From an uncultured Clostridia bacterium (GTDB taxonomy: Bacteria; Bacillota; Clostridia; Lachnospirales; Lachnospiraceae): a stretch of 64,000 nucleotides of DNA. Positions 52,911-61,730 of this stretch are shown here, piece by piece (position 1 is the first letter of the stretch; every line of letters begins with the position of its first letter). The notes under the pieces are model-generated. The model saw nothing but the letters and a program-made list of their open reading frames with translations, ran no database searches and was not told where the DNA came from. A program made the position numbers and the translations under genes. The DNA lies in NCBI GenBank assembly GCA_937895705.1, contig CALBKM010000034.1, forward strand, positions 124,001 through 188,000. Reading direction: 5' to 3'.

Positions 52911-53669
52911 TTACCGTATATTTTCGTCTTCCGTAAAATCTCCCGCCTTAATCGCCGTCACCATAGCCTGCACGCCGGAACGGTCCGGCTGATATTCCTC
53001 TGCCAGTGCCTTCCCTGGAAGCACTCTGTAATATATCTTTTCAATATCCTGATAGCTTTCCCAGTACAACATCTCGTCCCGCAGCGTGTCATTGGTAACG
53101 GAATGTTCCAATGCATTGGCAACGGTTTCCTTTACGGAGACACCGGTCTTAAACTTTCTCTTCCCGTCTGCCTTTTCCGTCATCTCTTCAAAAGCCGCCT
53201 CTTCCATTACATAACATTCCTTCGGTCGCAACGAAAGCAACGCTTCTCCTGCCTCCTCTGCCGCCATGCACCAGGTCTCCTCCGAAAAAATCCGGCACAG
53301 ATCCGAGATCATAAATAGCTCCGGCAATTCCGGATTGTGCACACTTAAAACCTCGTATCCTCCCGCGGGCAATTCCACCTTTGTCGTTACAGGCACCTCA
53401 ACAAACACAAGCGTATCCGCCAAAAAGTCCCCATACCTGAACATAAACTTCTTTACTTCCTTCGTTTCATCCACCACAACCAAAACCGACCATTGAGAAG
53501 ATGCGGGCACCGGCAAATCCGCTTCCGGCGTCACCGTCTGAGGCGTCTCTTCCGGCGCAACCTCCCGCACGGCAAACACCTCCGACAGTACCATATATCC
53601 TCCCAGCCATATAAGGCTGACCAATGACGCATATAAAAACACTTGTAATATCAAGCTTCCCTTTTTCAT
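52911..53669 (-). CDS. Membrane-anchored protein, unknown; faint LytR-CpsA-Psr resemblance
   Basis: 252 residues. One N-terminal membrane helix (about 7-30), a Pro-rich linker, then a globular outside part. 'ADTLVFVEVPVTTKVELPAG' and 'YEVLSVHNPELPELFMISDL' recall LCP-like order (substrate loop, then P-rich strand), but the conserved Arg/Asp set of true LCP enzymes is not found, so the resemblance may be chance. First gene of a two-gene operon with the small exported protein. Confidence 0.7.
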   Translation of the reverse strand: MKKGSLILQVFLYASLVSLIWLGGYMVLSEVFAVREVAPEETPQTVTPEADLPVPASSQWSVLVVVDETKEVKKFMFRYGDFLADTLVFVEVPVTTKVELPAGGYEVLSVHNPELPELFMISDLCRIFSEETWCMAAEEAGEALLSLRPKECYVMEEAAFEEMTEKADGKRKFKTGVSVKETVANALEHSVTNDTLRDEMLYWESYQDIEKIYYRVLPGKALAEEYQPDRSGVQAMVTAIKAGDFTEDENIR

Positions 53670-53748
53670 TTCTCCCGTCTCCTTCCGTTTCCTTCCTCAG
53701 TATAACAGAATTTTCCGCAACGCGCAATGCGGTGGTTTACGCTTTTTC

Positions 53749-53777
53749 TTGCCTGTTGCTCCCTGTTCATGTATAAT
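53749..53777 (+). promoter_or_regulatory. Promoter of the SDR gene
   Basis: TTGCCT (53749-53754), 17 bases, perfect TATAAT (53772-53777). Confidence 0.75.
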
Positions 53778-53857
53778 AATAGTATTCGTACCATAGAACG
53801 GAACTATTCTTTTCATATACAGATGCGATATAATCCGCATCGGAAACGGAGGATACT

Positions 53858-54619
53858 ATGTCCCAGAAAACAGTTTTAATCACCGGTATTTCCCGGGGAA
53901 TCGGGCGTGCCTGCGCCCTTGCCTTTGCAAAAGCGGGCTATGCGGTTGCAGGCTGTTGTCACACCCGATCGGACCTTTTGGATACATTGTCTGCGGAGCT
54001 GACTGCCCTCGGCACTCCCCATCTTCTCTTGCAGGGTGAATTGCAAAATTCCGCATTTCCGACATCCCTCATAGAACAAACCGTTGCACGCTTCGGTCAT
54101 CTGGATGTACTTATCAACAACGCAGGCGTATCTATGATACGAATGCTTACCGACACGGACGATTCTCAATGGGAGCATGTCATTTCCTCCAATTTATCCT
54201 CCGCATTCTACTGTTCCCGTGCAGCCATTCCTTATTTTTTGAAGAACCGGGAGCGCGAAGACATCTCCCCGCAGGCACCTTACGGAGTCATAATAAACGT
54301 TTCCTCTGTCTGGGGGTGTTCGGGAGCTTCCTGCGAAGTAGCTTATTCCGCTTCCAAAGCCGGTCTGAACGGTCTGACCGTCGCCCTGGCGAAGGAGCTT
54401 GCTCCCAGCAATATTGCCGTTAATGCACTGGCATGCGGCGTCATTGACACCGATATGAACCGATGCTTTTCCGACGAAGAACGGGCTGCTCTTGCGGAGG
54501 AAATACCGATGGGGCGTTTCGCTACACCGGAAGAAACCGCGGAAGCGCTTCTTCTGCTTTCCCGCATGCCGGCTTATCTCACCGGCCAGGTCATCCGGTT
54601 CGACGGAGGCTTCCTGTAA
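53858..54619 (+). CDS. Short-chain dehydrogenase/reductase, FabG-like
   Basis: 253 residues. Cofactor motif TGISRGIGRA (9-18), NNAGVS (about 90), catalytic Ser in 'VIINVSSVWG', and YSASKAG with the Tyr/Lys pair (about 163-167). The end 'LTGQVIRFDGGFL' is typical of 3-oxoacyl-ACP reductase-like SDRs. It is not within a fatty-acid cluster, so the substrate is open. GGAGG lies seven bases before the start; a good promoter and terminator flank it, so it is a single-gene unit. Confidence 0.93.
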   Translation: MSQKTVLITGISRGIGRACALAFAKAGYAVAGCCHTRSDLLDTLSAELTALGTPHLLLQGELQNSAFPTSLIEQTVARFGHLDVLINNAGVSMIRMLTDTDDSQWEHVISSNLSSAFYCSRAAIPYFLKNREREDISPQAPYGVIINVSSVWGCSGASCEVAYSASKAGLNGLTVALAKELAPSNIAVNALACGVIDTDMNRCFSDEERAALAEEIPMGRFATPEETAEALLLLSRMPAYLTGQVIRFDGGFL

Positions 54620-54630
54620 AGAAAGACGCA

Positions 54631-54671
54631 AAAAGGACTGCACATATTCGTTTGTGCAGTCCCGTTTTTTT
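54631..54671. terminator. Bidirectional terminator between convergent genes
   Basis: GGACTGCACA with TGTGCAGTCC, preceded by five A's and followed by seven T's after CCG; serves the SDR gene (plus) and overlaps the stop of the GGDEF gene (minus). Confidence 0.92.
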
Positions 54672-56589
54672 ATCCTTGCTGTTGCATTTCCTGCTGTCTT
54701 TGCAGCTTTCTCTGCCGCTTCTCTTCGTACATACGCTCGTCACTTATTTCCAGTGCTTTCGCCAGCGCAATCTTCGAAGAATCCTTTACCTCGTACAAAC
54801 CGCAACTGATTTCCGCATCATACGGCTGCCCGCTTTGTTCGTTAATTCGTTGCAATTCTTCCCGGATTTTTGCAATAATCTCCTGACCTTCATTCGGCCG
54901 TTCCACCCGGGCCACAAACACAAACTCATCTCCGCCGGTACGGGCACAGGTCACATCTTCCCTTCCCTCCGCCGCAGCGGTCAAAGCCTTTGCGATTCTG
55001 CGCAAAGAATCATCACCTGCGGAATGGCCGTACAAATCATTGGTGGTTTTCAGATTATCCATGTCGATACTGATCACCGCCACCCGTTTTCTTAAATATG
55101 CCGCATCTCCGTATACCTTACGAACCTTTTCTTCAAAACCGCGACGATTGGCGATTCCCGTCAGGGTATCCTCCTTATACATTCGCTTAATGTCGTTCAT
55201 GGCATTTAATCTCTCATGGAGGAAATAGTTTTCCAACGCCACCGCAAAATTCATCGCCCACGGTTGCATGAATTCGTTAAAATGTCCGAAATCATCATAG
55301 GTCGTAGCCACATACCCCAGGTTATGATTTTTATAGTGCAAAGGTATGAAATAGAAGCTGCCGTTTTCGATATCACTCCGTTCCTCCTCCGGAATCAGCT
55401 CCTTACGGTCGAACTTCTTCTCCATCAGATGCAACGCATTGTTGGGAGTTTTTAAAGCCCGCAACACCATCGTATTGGTGTATTCCATACGCATATCACC
55501 GAGATTCCGTTCTTCTTCCGTCAACTCTTCCGATGCATCACACAAGCAAATCCACATATGTTTGGTATTGTTATAGGAATTGTACTTATGTACCATACTG
55601 AGCAATTCTTTTTCGTCCGTAATTCCTTCCAGATCCGCATTCATGAAAACCGTCTGGTAATTGATTTCCTTCCGTTCTTCCAGTTCTTTGGTCAGGCTGT
55701 ACCATTTATTCATTACCTTATGGCGCTTACAACCGCAACTTCCGCGATACTTGTCCTGAGTAGAAATCCGCTGTAACTTATCCGGTTTCATTCCCTGATC
55801 CACCTCATCAATGATTTCCACCGCACGAATCGCCATTTCCTCAAAATTCACAGCTACCGTGGTAAGAGGGGGTTCGCAATGCTGCGCTTCCATTAAATCG
55901 TCAAACCCGGATACGCAAATATCCTCCGGCACCCGGATGCCCCGCTCCCCCAACTCTCTGCATACAGCAAGCGCCATATAGTCGTTGGCACAAACAATGG
56001 CCTGCGGATAGGTGTTCGTTCTGCCGGATAAAAAGTGATCCACGGCCCCTTTGGCTTTTGCCTTCCAGTAATCTCCGTAAAACACCATATCATCCGTTAC
56101 CGCAATTCCGCATTCATCCATCACTCTTTTATAGCAATCAAACCTCAATCTGGCATCTTCCAGTTCCATGCGCCCCGTCATAAAACAAATATCACGGAAA
56201 TTATGTACCTCGACAAAGTGACGAATCATCTTCTCCATGGACACATTTTCATCCACCATTACATTGTAAAATCCTTCTACCGGAACACGTAAGGAAACCA
56301 CCGGGCATTTCAACTCTCGCAAACGTCGTATTATCGATTCCTCACTGGCCGGAAGATTCAGCGAATCCAGTGCAATAATCATACCGTCAAACTGCGTATA
56401 ATCCGGCAACGAAAAAATCTGCTGTTCTCCTTCCCCGTATAACAAATTATCCCCGCGGGAATTAAACGTCGTAAAAAAACACACATCATAACCGTACTCT
56501 TCCGCTTTTTCGCTGATTGTCTTACACACTCTGCTGGAAAAATTGTTGGTTACACTTCCGATTAAGACACCGATTCTCTTTCGTTTCAT
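54670..56589 (-). CDS. LacI-type sensor domain fused to a GGDEF diguanylate cyclase
   Basis: 639 residues, no signal peptide and no membrane helix. Residues 1-285 match the periplasmic-binding-like (LacI/GalR) sensor fold: 'RIGVLIGSVTNNFSSRVCKT', 'AIVCANDYMALAVCRELGER' and 'VPEDICVSGFDDL', but there is no N-terminal helix-turn-helix. A middle GAF-like part (about 320-460) follows, and a GGDEF domain covers about 470-625 with RTGGDEFVF; the inhibitory RxxD site is absent. It should make c-di-GMP in response to a cytoplasmic ligand such as a sugar. Its ATG overlaps the stop of an Hpt gene (ATGA). Confidence 0.92.
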   Translation of the reverse strand: MKRKRIGVLIGSVTNNFSSRVCKTISEKAEEYGYDVCFFTTFNSRGDNLLYGEGEQQIFSLPDYTQFDGMIIALDSLNLPASEESIIRRLRELKCPVVSLRVPVEGFYNVMVDENVSMEKMIRHFVEVHNFRDICFMTGRMELEDARLRFDCYKRVMDECGIAVTDDMVFYGDYWKAKAKGAVDHFLSGRTNTYPQAIVCANDYMALAVCRELGERGIRVPEDICVSGFDDLMEAQHCEPPLTTVAVNFEEMAIRAVEIIDEVDQGMKPDKLQRISTQDKYRGSCGCKRHKVMNKWYSLTKELEERKEINYQTVFMNADLEGITDEKELLSMVHKYNSYNNTKHMWICLCDASEELTEEERNLGDMRMEYTNTMVLRALKTPNNALHLMEKKFDRKELIPEEERSDIENGSFYFIPLHYKNHNLGYVATTYDDFGHFNEFMQPWAMNFAVALENYFLHERLNAMNDIKRMYKEDTLTGIANRRGFEEKVRKVYGDAAYLRKRVAVISIDMDNLKTTNDLYGHSAGDDSLRRIAKALTAAAEGREDVTCARTGGDEFVFVARVERPNEGQEIIAKIREELQRINEQSGQPYDAEISCGLYEVKDSSKIALAKALEISDERMYEEKRQRKLQRQQEMQQQG

Positions 56590-56939
56590 CCCTCATCACC
56601 TATCCTTTCTATAATTTGTATATACGCTTCCCTAAGCTTTGCGTACAACTCCGGTATCCGCAAAGACTCCTTATTCTTAATCGCCGCCAGCAATTCCATT
56701 GCCGCCAACGCTGCTCCGTCAAATCCGAAATTGGCCAGATTTCCCTTCAGACGATGTACCGTACCGTAGAGCACCGTTTCGTCTCCGTTCTTTACAGCCG
56801 CATCCATTTCCTCAATAATCTCTTCCTTCGGAAACAGCAATACGCATTCTTCCCATAAATCCAACCGGCCCGCCATTCTTTGGAGCAATTCCGTCCTGTC
56901 TCCCAAAAAAGGCTGCATTCTCATGTATAATTCCGACAT
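56586..56939 (-). CDS. Hpt-domain phosphotransfer protein
   Basis: 117 residues. The Hpt core is 'TVHRLKGNLANFGFDGAALA' at about 60-79, with the phosphorylatable His and the H-x-x-K-G pattern. It would pass phosphate between receiver domains. No kinase or receiver is encoded next to it, though the GGDEF protein follows with a four-base overlap. The ribosome site AAGGGAA is about nine bases from the start. Confidence 0.88.
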   Translation of the reverse strand: MSELYMRMQPFLGDRTELLQRMAGRLDLWEECVLLFPKEEIIEEMDAAVKNGDETVLYGTVHRLKGNLANFGFDGAALAAMELLAAIKNKESLRIPELYAKLREAYIQIIERIGDEG

Positions 56940-57075
56940 CGGTCCGTTCCCTTCTGCTTTTCTGGTTTAATTATACTCCCTTTTCCGCTGTTTGTCTATT
57001 ATTTCCGTCCTTTTTCGTTCCTTTCTCCGCCCTTTTGGCATATATTAAGACAAAACGTTTAAAAGGTACCTTTTC

Positions 57076-58089
57076 ATGCTCCCGTACATTGATTTACACT
57101 GTGACACTCTCTATAAGCTTTCCTCCTCTCCGGAGCTTTTTTTCGCTCATCATACGCCTCCGGCTTCCCACGTTTTCTATAACGGGCTATGTTCCGCCGG
57201 CGCGCTGGTGCAGTGTTTTGCATGTTTTACCGATTTGGATGAAGTCTCCCCCGCCGGATCCGACTCCTGTCTGCAGACACAGTATACCTGTTTCTCACAA
57301 ATCCTCTCCGCATCCGGCGGACAACTTACTCACATCCGGACTTCCGCCGAACTTGCGGACTGCATCCGAGCCCGCCGCATCGGCGCTCTCCTGACGTTAG
57401 AAGAAGGCTGCCTTTCCGAAACACCGGCAGCTCTTTTACCCCGGATCTTCTCCATGGGTGTGCGGATTGCCACACTGACCTGGGACTATTCCACCCTTTT
57501 GGGAACCTCCGCCGCAAATCTTCCCGTCCCTGCCGCCGTGAACCGATTCCGGGCACCTGTTCCGGACTCCGCCTCCTCCTGCCGGGGGTTGACCAAGCAA
57601 GGGCTGGAGTTCGTTTCCGAAGCGGAACGGCTGGGGATTATCCTTGATGTCTCCCATCTGTCGGACGAAGGCTTCCGGGATCTTGCCGCCCACAGCAAAC
57701 GTCCCTTTCTTGCCAGCCATTCCAACGCCCGTTCCGTTTGTAATGTGCCACGGAACCTCTCCGATTCCATGTTACGCACGCTGGCAGACCGGGGCGGACT
57801 TGCGGGACTCTGCCTCCACGAGCCGTTCCTTTTTCCCTCTTTCTCTACTCCTGAAAATGTTGCAGAAGCTCTTACTGCCCATGTCAAGCACATCCGTTCC
57901 GTAGCCGGTTCGGAAATTTTAGCACTGGGAACCGACTTTGACGGCACACCGGGAAACCGGTTCATTCCCGACGTTTCCTACCTTCCAAGATTGGAAACCG
58001 TATTAAAAAAAGCCGGATTCTCCTCCGATGAAATTGAGAAAGTGTTTTATAAAAACGCGTTACGGTTTCTCATGGAGAATTTGCCGTAA
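57076..58089 (+). CDS. Membrane dipeptidase, peptidase family M19
   Basis: 337 residues. Metal motifs are intact: IDLHCDT (5-11), Glu in LLTLEEGC, 'LDVSHLSDEGF', 'FLASHSNARSVCN' and ALGTDFDGTPG. These are the two-zinc ligands of renal-dipeptidase-like enzymes that hydrolyse dipeptides, some with a D-residue. No signal peptide, so it is cytoplasmic here. AAAAGG precedes the ATG at 57076 by about ten bases; an upstream start at 57035 is in another frame. Single-gene unit. Confidence 0.93.
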   Translation: MLPYIDLHCDTLYKLSSSPELFFAHHTPPASHVFYNGLCSAGALVQCFACFTDLDEVSPAGSDSCLQTQYTCFSQILSASGGQLTHIRTSAELADCIRARRIGALLTLEEGCLSETPAALLPRIFSMGVRIATLTWDYSTLLGTSAANLPVPAAVNRFRAPVPDSASSCRGLTKQGLEFVSEAERLGIILDVSHLSDEGFRDLAAHSKRPFLASHSNARSVCNVPRNLSDSMLRTLADRGGLAGLCLHEPFLFPSFSTPENVAEALTAHVKHIRSVAGSEILALGTDFDGTPGNRFIPDVSYLPRLETVLKKAGFSSDEIEKVFYKNALRFLMENLP

Positions 58090-58251
58090 CACAGAACCTC
58101 GTTCGGTCTTACAGGCCGGCCGTCTCACATTTTCTGTCTCTATCCTATCAAATATCATACTGTTTTTCTTGACTTATTGAATACAAAACTATTTCCGAAA
58201 GATAAAAATCAAGGGAACGCTTCCCCATGATTTTACCGCAAAAAAGGCAAC

Positions 58252-58281
58252 AAAAAACCGTCTGAGTAACTCAGACGGTTT
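58252..58281 (-). terminator. Terminator of the leucine tRNA operon
   Basis: AAACCGTCTGAGT pairs with CTCAGACGGTTT around a two-base gap and runs into six T's on the minus strand. The rest of 58090-58251 holds no gene. Confidence 0.92.
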
Positions 58282-58295
58282 CTGTTAAAATGTAA

Positions 58296-58378
58296 TGCGG
58301 AAAAAGGGACTTGAACCCTCACGGTCGGGGACCACATGATCCTTAGTCATGCCTGTCTGCCAATTCCAGCATTTCCGC
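58296..58378 (-). tRNA. tRNA-Leu, anticodon AAG
   Basis: 83 bases. Acceptor stem GCGGAAA/TTTCCGC with discriminator A; T-arm GGGTTCAAGTCCC; long variable arm as in Leu tRNAs. The anticodon stem CATGA/TCATG encloses CTAAGGA, giving the anticodon AAG, which reads CUU. A34 is usually modified to inosine. CCA is not encoded. Confidence 0.93.
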
Positions 58379-58420
58379 ATATTACTACGCACCACTCAGC
58401 TTGACTTGCATACGGTACGA

Positions 58421-58504
58421 TGCAGTTGAGGGGACTTGAACCCCTACCCACGTACGTGGACATGAACCTGAATCATGCGCGTATGCCAATTCCGCCACAA
58501 CTGC
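58421..58504 (-). tRNA. tRNA-Leu, anticodon CAG
   Basis: 84 bases. Acceptor stem GCAGTTG/CAACTGC, discriminator A, T-arm GGGGTTCAAGTCCCC, long variable arm. Anticodon stem CATGA/TCATG encloses TTCAGGT, giving CAG, which reads CUG. CCA is not encoded. First in a two-tRNA operon. Confidence 0.95.
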
Positions 58505-58517
58505 GAACTGCCCTATT

Positions 58518-58546
58518 ATACTAACACCTTTTTTTCGAATTGTCAA
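58518..58546 (-). promoter_or_regulatory. Promoter of the leucine tRNA operon
   Basis: Perfect TTGACA (58541-58546), 17 bases, TAGTAT (58518-58523) on the minus strand, with a TATAAT overlapping three bases downstream. Confidence 0.8.
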
Positions 58547-58589
58547 CAACAATTTTAATTTTTTTTATTTTTTACAAAACGCACCGTTT

Positions 58590-59438
58590 CTACCGTTTTC
58601 CGAAGAACTTTTTACCGCCCCGCTTTGCCTGCTTTTCGTTGCCTTCCTGCTCATCCTTCCAGTCGAAATACTCTCCGTCCAGTTCCTCACTGCTCGGTAA
58701 TACAGGCTCTACTACGCCTTCGCCCTCCACTGTGGTTTCTTCCAGAGACTGGCTCGGAGCATACTTTTTCTTCTTGCTCTGCTTTTTACCGAAGCCTTCC
58801 GGCACCTTCGGTTGCTCGTTTACCTGTACCACAATCGGTGCGGACAGCTTCTGGTTCAGTTCGGACGCAGCCTCCGCTGCCGCAAGCTCCGCCTTCTCCG
58901 CCTCGATTTCCGCCTGACGCTTTTTCTCTTCTTCCGTCAGATTCTGCTTCTTTTCCTTTTCTTTATTCTGCTGTTCGATTAAGCGCAAATACTTCTTGGA
59001 CTCCATCATCAGGCTCATCTGCGCCACCATGCTTTCCTCGTTCTCCTGCAAATATCTCAAACTGTCTTCGTAACTGCGAAGTGTCTCGTTATACTCCTTG
59101 CGCAGATTCTGACAAAGTTGCTCCGTTGTTTTGCGCATTTCCATAAACATCTCTCTGGCATACAGCAAAGACGCGGCATAGGTATCTTCTGCACGTCCCT
59201 TTGCTTCTTCCTTAATTTGCGCCATCTTGCGTTCCTGTTCCGCCAGTCCCCGCTCTCTGGAGGTCACGGTAGCTTCATACTGCTCCCGTAAATCATAAAC
59301 CGTATAATTTAACTCTTCCAGTAACTGAAAAATCCGTTTCTTCGGCACAATCAAATCTTCCGATGAGTATGCGCTTTCTTCGCAATTGGACAACATCAAG
59401 TAAATCTGACGCATAATCTGTTCTAACTTATCCTGCAT
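58590..59438 (-). CDS. Cytoplasmic coiled-coil protein, possibly DivIVA-like
   Basis: 282 residues. Nearly all of residues 10-205 predicts a coiled coil (Glu/Lys/Gln/Leu heptads such as 'EQERKMAQIKEEAKGRAEDT'). 'PKKRIFQLLEELNYTVYDLR' and the following part are slightly like DivIVA/GpsB proteins, but the N-terminal membrane-binding motif is missing. The C-terminus is a charged low-complexity tail ending KRGGKKFFGKR. No signal peptide. GGAGGAGG lies before the start. It may belong to an operon with the upstream lipoprotein. Confidence 0.75.
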   Translation of the reverse strand: MQDKLEQIMRQIYLMLSNCEESAYSSEDLIVPKKRIFQLLEELNYTVYDLREQYEATVTSRERGLAEQERKMAQIKEEAKGRAEDTYAASLLYAREMFMEMRKTTEQLCQNLRKEYNETLRSYEDSLRYLQENEESMVAQMSLMMESKKYLRLIEQQNKEKEKKQNLTEEEKKRQAEIEAEKAELAAAEAASELNQKLSAPIVVQVNEQPKVPEGFGKKQSKKKKYAPSQSLEETTVEGEGVVEPVLPSSEELDGEYFDWKDEQEGNEKQAKRGGKKFFGKR

Positions 59439-59469
59439 AACGTCCTCCTCCGTAGTTCTCTTCTATCTA

Positions 59470-60291
59470 TTAATTCAAATAAAAAACGTATCCTTCCTTC
59501 TGTTCTTCTCCTACCGGACTGTAAAATTCCACACGAATCCGGCTCGCCGAGTCACCCGTTCCGCAGTCGTATATGCGCCCCTTCACCCGATAATCTCCGG
59601 CCGTATACTCGTAGCTGTAATCTCCTATACTTTCCCAGCCGATTACGCAATCCGGATAAGTAAGTGCCAGTTCCTCTAAAAACGCATCCACGGATACCCC
59701 TTCTTCTCCGATCATCGAAAATGTCGCATTCCGGTCCGATGTCGAGGTATAACGGTACTCGTATCTTCCCGGCACCGCAATCAGTTCCGTGTCATCAAAC
59801 ATCCCGGAAAAATAAATCTCTCTGTACCCAAAAAAGTCGTCCGTCCGCTGCCAGCCGTTTTCCATTAAGGTGTCATACTCGGGACTGGCCGTCGGCTCCG
59901 GTAACGGTGTAGAGGTCACCGGTACATCCGGTGTCAATCCCGGTTCTTCTGTCGGTTCCGGCCCCGGAGTATCGGTAAGCCCCGGTGTCGGAGATGTAAC
60001 TTCCGGCGTCGGCTTTGCTTCTGGCGTTTTTATCGGATCCGGAGACACTTCCGGCGTAACGTCCGGTTCCGCTGTGGGCGTCGGCGTAATCCCTTGTGTC
60101 GGTGCGGCTTTTGTAGGCTCCGGTGTAGGCGTCGGCGTCATAACACCGGTCACCGTAGGCACGGGAGTTTCCGTCGTTCCGGGTCCTACTGTCGGTTCGG
60201 CACATCCCGCAAATCCTAACAGCACGGCAAGAAAGAGACCGGAACATACCGCTCTCTTTACTGCTGTAGCTTGTAATACTTTTTTTAACAT
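59470..60291 (-). CDS. Lipoprotein with a long Pro/Thr-rich linker
   Basis: 273 residues. The ATG at 60291 follows GAGGGGG; a GTG nine bases upstream is an alternative. The lipobox is FAGC with Cys30. Residues 33-140 are Thr/Pro/Glu/Val-rich (PTPTPEPTK, EVSPDPIKTP), probably extended and perhaps glycosylated. Residues 145-273 are a small outside domain with 'WQRTDDFFGYREIYFSGMFD' and a late 'YSYEYTAGDYRVKGRIYDCG'. Not recognised. It lies 31 bases before the coiled-coil gene. Confidence 0.83.
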   Translation of the reverse strand: MLKKVLQATAVKRAVCSGLFLAVLLGFAGCAEPTVGPGTTETPVPTVTGVMTPTPTPEPTKAAPTQGITPTPTAEPDVTPEVSPDPIKTPEAKPTPEVTSPTPGLTDTPGPEPTEEPGLTPDVPVTSTPLPEPTASPEYDTLMENGWQRTDDFFGYREIYFSGMFDDTELIAVPGRYEYRYTSTSDRNATFSMIGEEGVSVDAFLEELALTYPDCVIGWESIGDYSYEYTAGDYRVKGRIYDCGTGDSASRIRVEFYSPVGEEQKEGYVFYLN

Positions 60292-60385
60292 TCCGGCCAC
60301 CCCCTCGTCCCTTTTTCTTTATTGTATCGCATTCCCTTGCCACTGACAAGGGATATTTTTTCCTTTGTTCCGCCTTTCCGCAGAC

Positions 60386-61555
60386 TTATTTCACAAGCAT
60401 TCCCCGATAGGAAGTTCCTGCGATTCCGCCGAAAATACCGAACCAGTCAAGCACGGTAGCCCCCGTATCCGCAAAACACTCTCGGGTCCCCAAATCTGCA
60501 CCTTCCCGGACAGCCGGTCCCGCTGCCACCAACGGCACATATTCTCTGGAATGGTCCGTAGACGGGGTAGACGGGTCGCAACCGTGATCCGCCGTAATCA
60601 AAAGCAAATCCTCTTCCTTTAACTTTGCAAGCAGCCTCGGCAACTGTTCATCAAAATAACTGAGGGCTTTTGCATAGCCTTCCGTATCGTTACGATGCCC
60701 GTACTTCGAATCGAAATCTACAAGATTCACAAAACAAAGTCCGTTGAAATCCTTATCTCCGTAAGCAATCATTTTCTCAATGCCGTCTTCGTTTCCCGAA
60801 GTTCTAACAAACTCCGTAATTCCGCTTCCTGCAAAAATGTCGTTAATCTTTCCTACGCCGATAACATCATAACCGCTTTCCGCCAGAATATTCAACATTG
60901 TTGTCTGCGGCGGTACAAGAGAATAGTCGTGGCGCCTCGCTGTTCTCACAAACGGCCACTCTCCTTCAAACGGTCTCGCAATTACACGACCTACACCGTA
61001 CACTCCCTGACACAGTTCTCTGGCAATTTCACAGTAACGGTACAACTCCTCAATCGGCACCACCGCTTCATGCGCCGCAATCTGGAACACACTGTCCGCA
61101 GAGGTATACACAATCAACGCCCCTGTTTCCATGTGTTCTCTGCCGTAGTCACGGATGACATCCGTACCGGAATAAGGTTTGTTACATAACACCTTCCGCC
61201 CTGTCCGTCTGGAAAATTCGATTATCAGCTCTTGAGGAAAACCGCCCGGAAACGTCGGAAGAGGATTTTCCGATATCACGCCCGCTATTTCCCAGTGTCC
61301 GATGGTGGTATCCTTTCCCTTAGACGCCTCCTTCAGTCTGCCGTAAGCGCCCGATGGCGTTCCGTTTCCGCATTTTAAATGTTGCACCCCTTCAATCTCA
61401 AACAGTCCCAGCTTCTCCATGTTCGGCATTGCAAACTCACTGCTTGCTGCAGCCGCCGCCAAGGTATTACTTCCTTCGTCTCCGTACAAATCCGCATCCG
61501 GCAATGCTCCGATTCCCACACTGTCCAGTACAACCAAAAATACCCTTCGTCCCAT
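60386..61555 (-). CDS. deoB: Phosphopentomutase
   Basis: 389 residues, the usual length. It converts (deoxy)ribose-1-phosphate to the 5-phosphate in nucleoside use. The start at 61555 follows GGAGG; the longer frame to 61615 lacks a site. Metal and active-site motifs: 'RVFLVVLDSVGIGALPDADL', the phospho-Thr region 'GKDTTIGHWEIAG', 'NLVDFDSKYGHRND' and 'LITADHGCDPSTPSTDHSRE'. No other deo gene is in the window. A single-gene unit. Confidence 0.97.
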   Translation of the reverse strand: MGRRVFLVVLDSVGIGALPDADLYGDEGSNTLAAAAASSEFAMPNMEKLGLFEIEGVQHLKCGNGTPSGAYGRLKEASKGKDTTIGHWEIAGVISENPLPTFPGGFPQELIIEFSRRTGRKVLCNKPYSGTDVIRDYGREHMETGALIVYTSADSVFQIAAHEAVVPIEELYRYCEIARELCQGVYGVGRVIARPFEGEWPFVRTARRHDYSLVPPQTTMLNILAESGYDVIGVGKINDIFAGSGITEFVRTSGNEDGIEKMIAYGDKDFNGLCFVNLVDFDSKYGHRNDTEGYAKALSYFDEQLPRLLAKLKEEDLLLITADHGCDPSTPSTDHSREYVPLVAAGPAVREGADLGTRECFADTGATVLDWFGIFGGIAGTSYRGMLVK

Positions 61556-61648
61556 AATTACCTCCGTATTATTTTCCTTCCGATAGTTTTTACCCGAAAA
61601 GTTTTCTTTATACAATTATTAACTTTTTCGAAATTTAGTTCCGTCATC

Positions 61649-61677
61649 TTGTTTCGGCAAACAAAATATGATAAAAT
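61649..61677 (+). promoter_or_regulatory. Promoter of the PAP2-family gene
   Basis: TTGTTT (61649-61654), 17 bases, TAAAAT (61672-61677) with an extended TG. Confidence 0.65.
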
Positions 61678-61730
61678 ACATACCGTTATTTATCGTTATG
61701 ACCGATTCAGGGTTTAAAAGGAGTATGTTC

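Noticed and set aside
59870..60346. 158-residue Gly/Val/Ser-rich plus-strand frame
   Set aside because: Antisense to the Pro/Thr linker of the lipoprotein; repetitive and without a start site.
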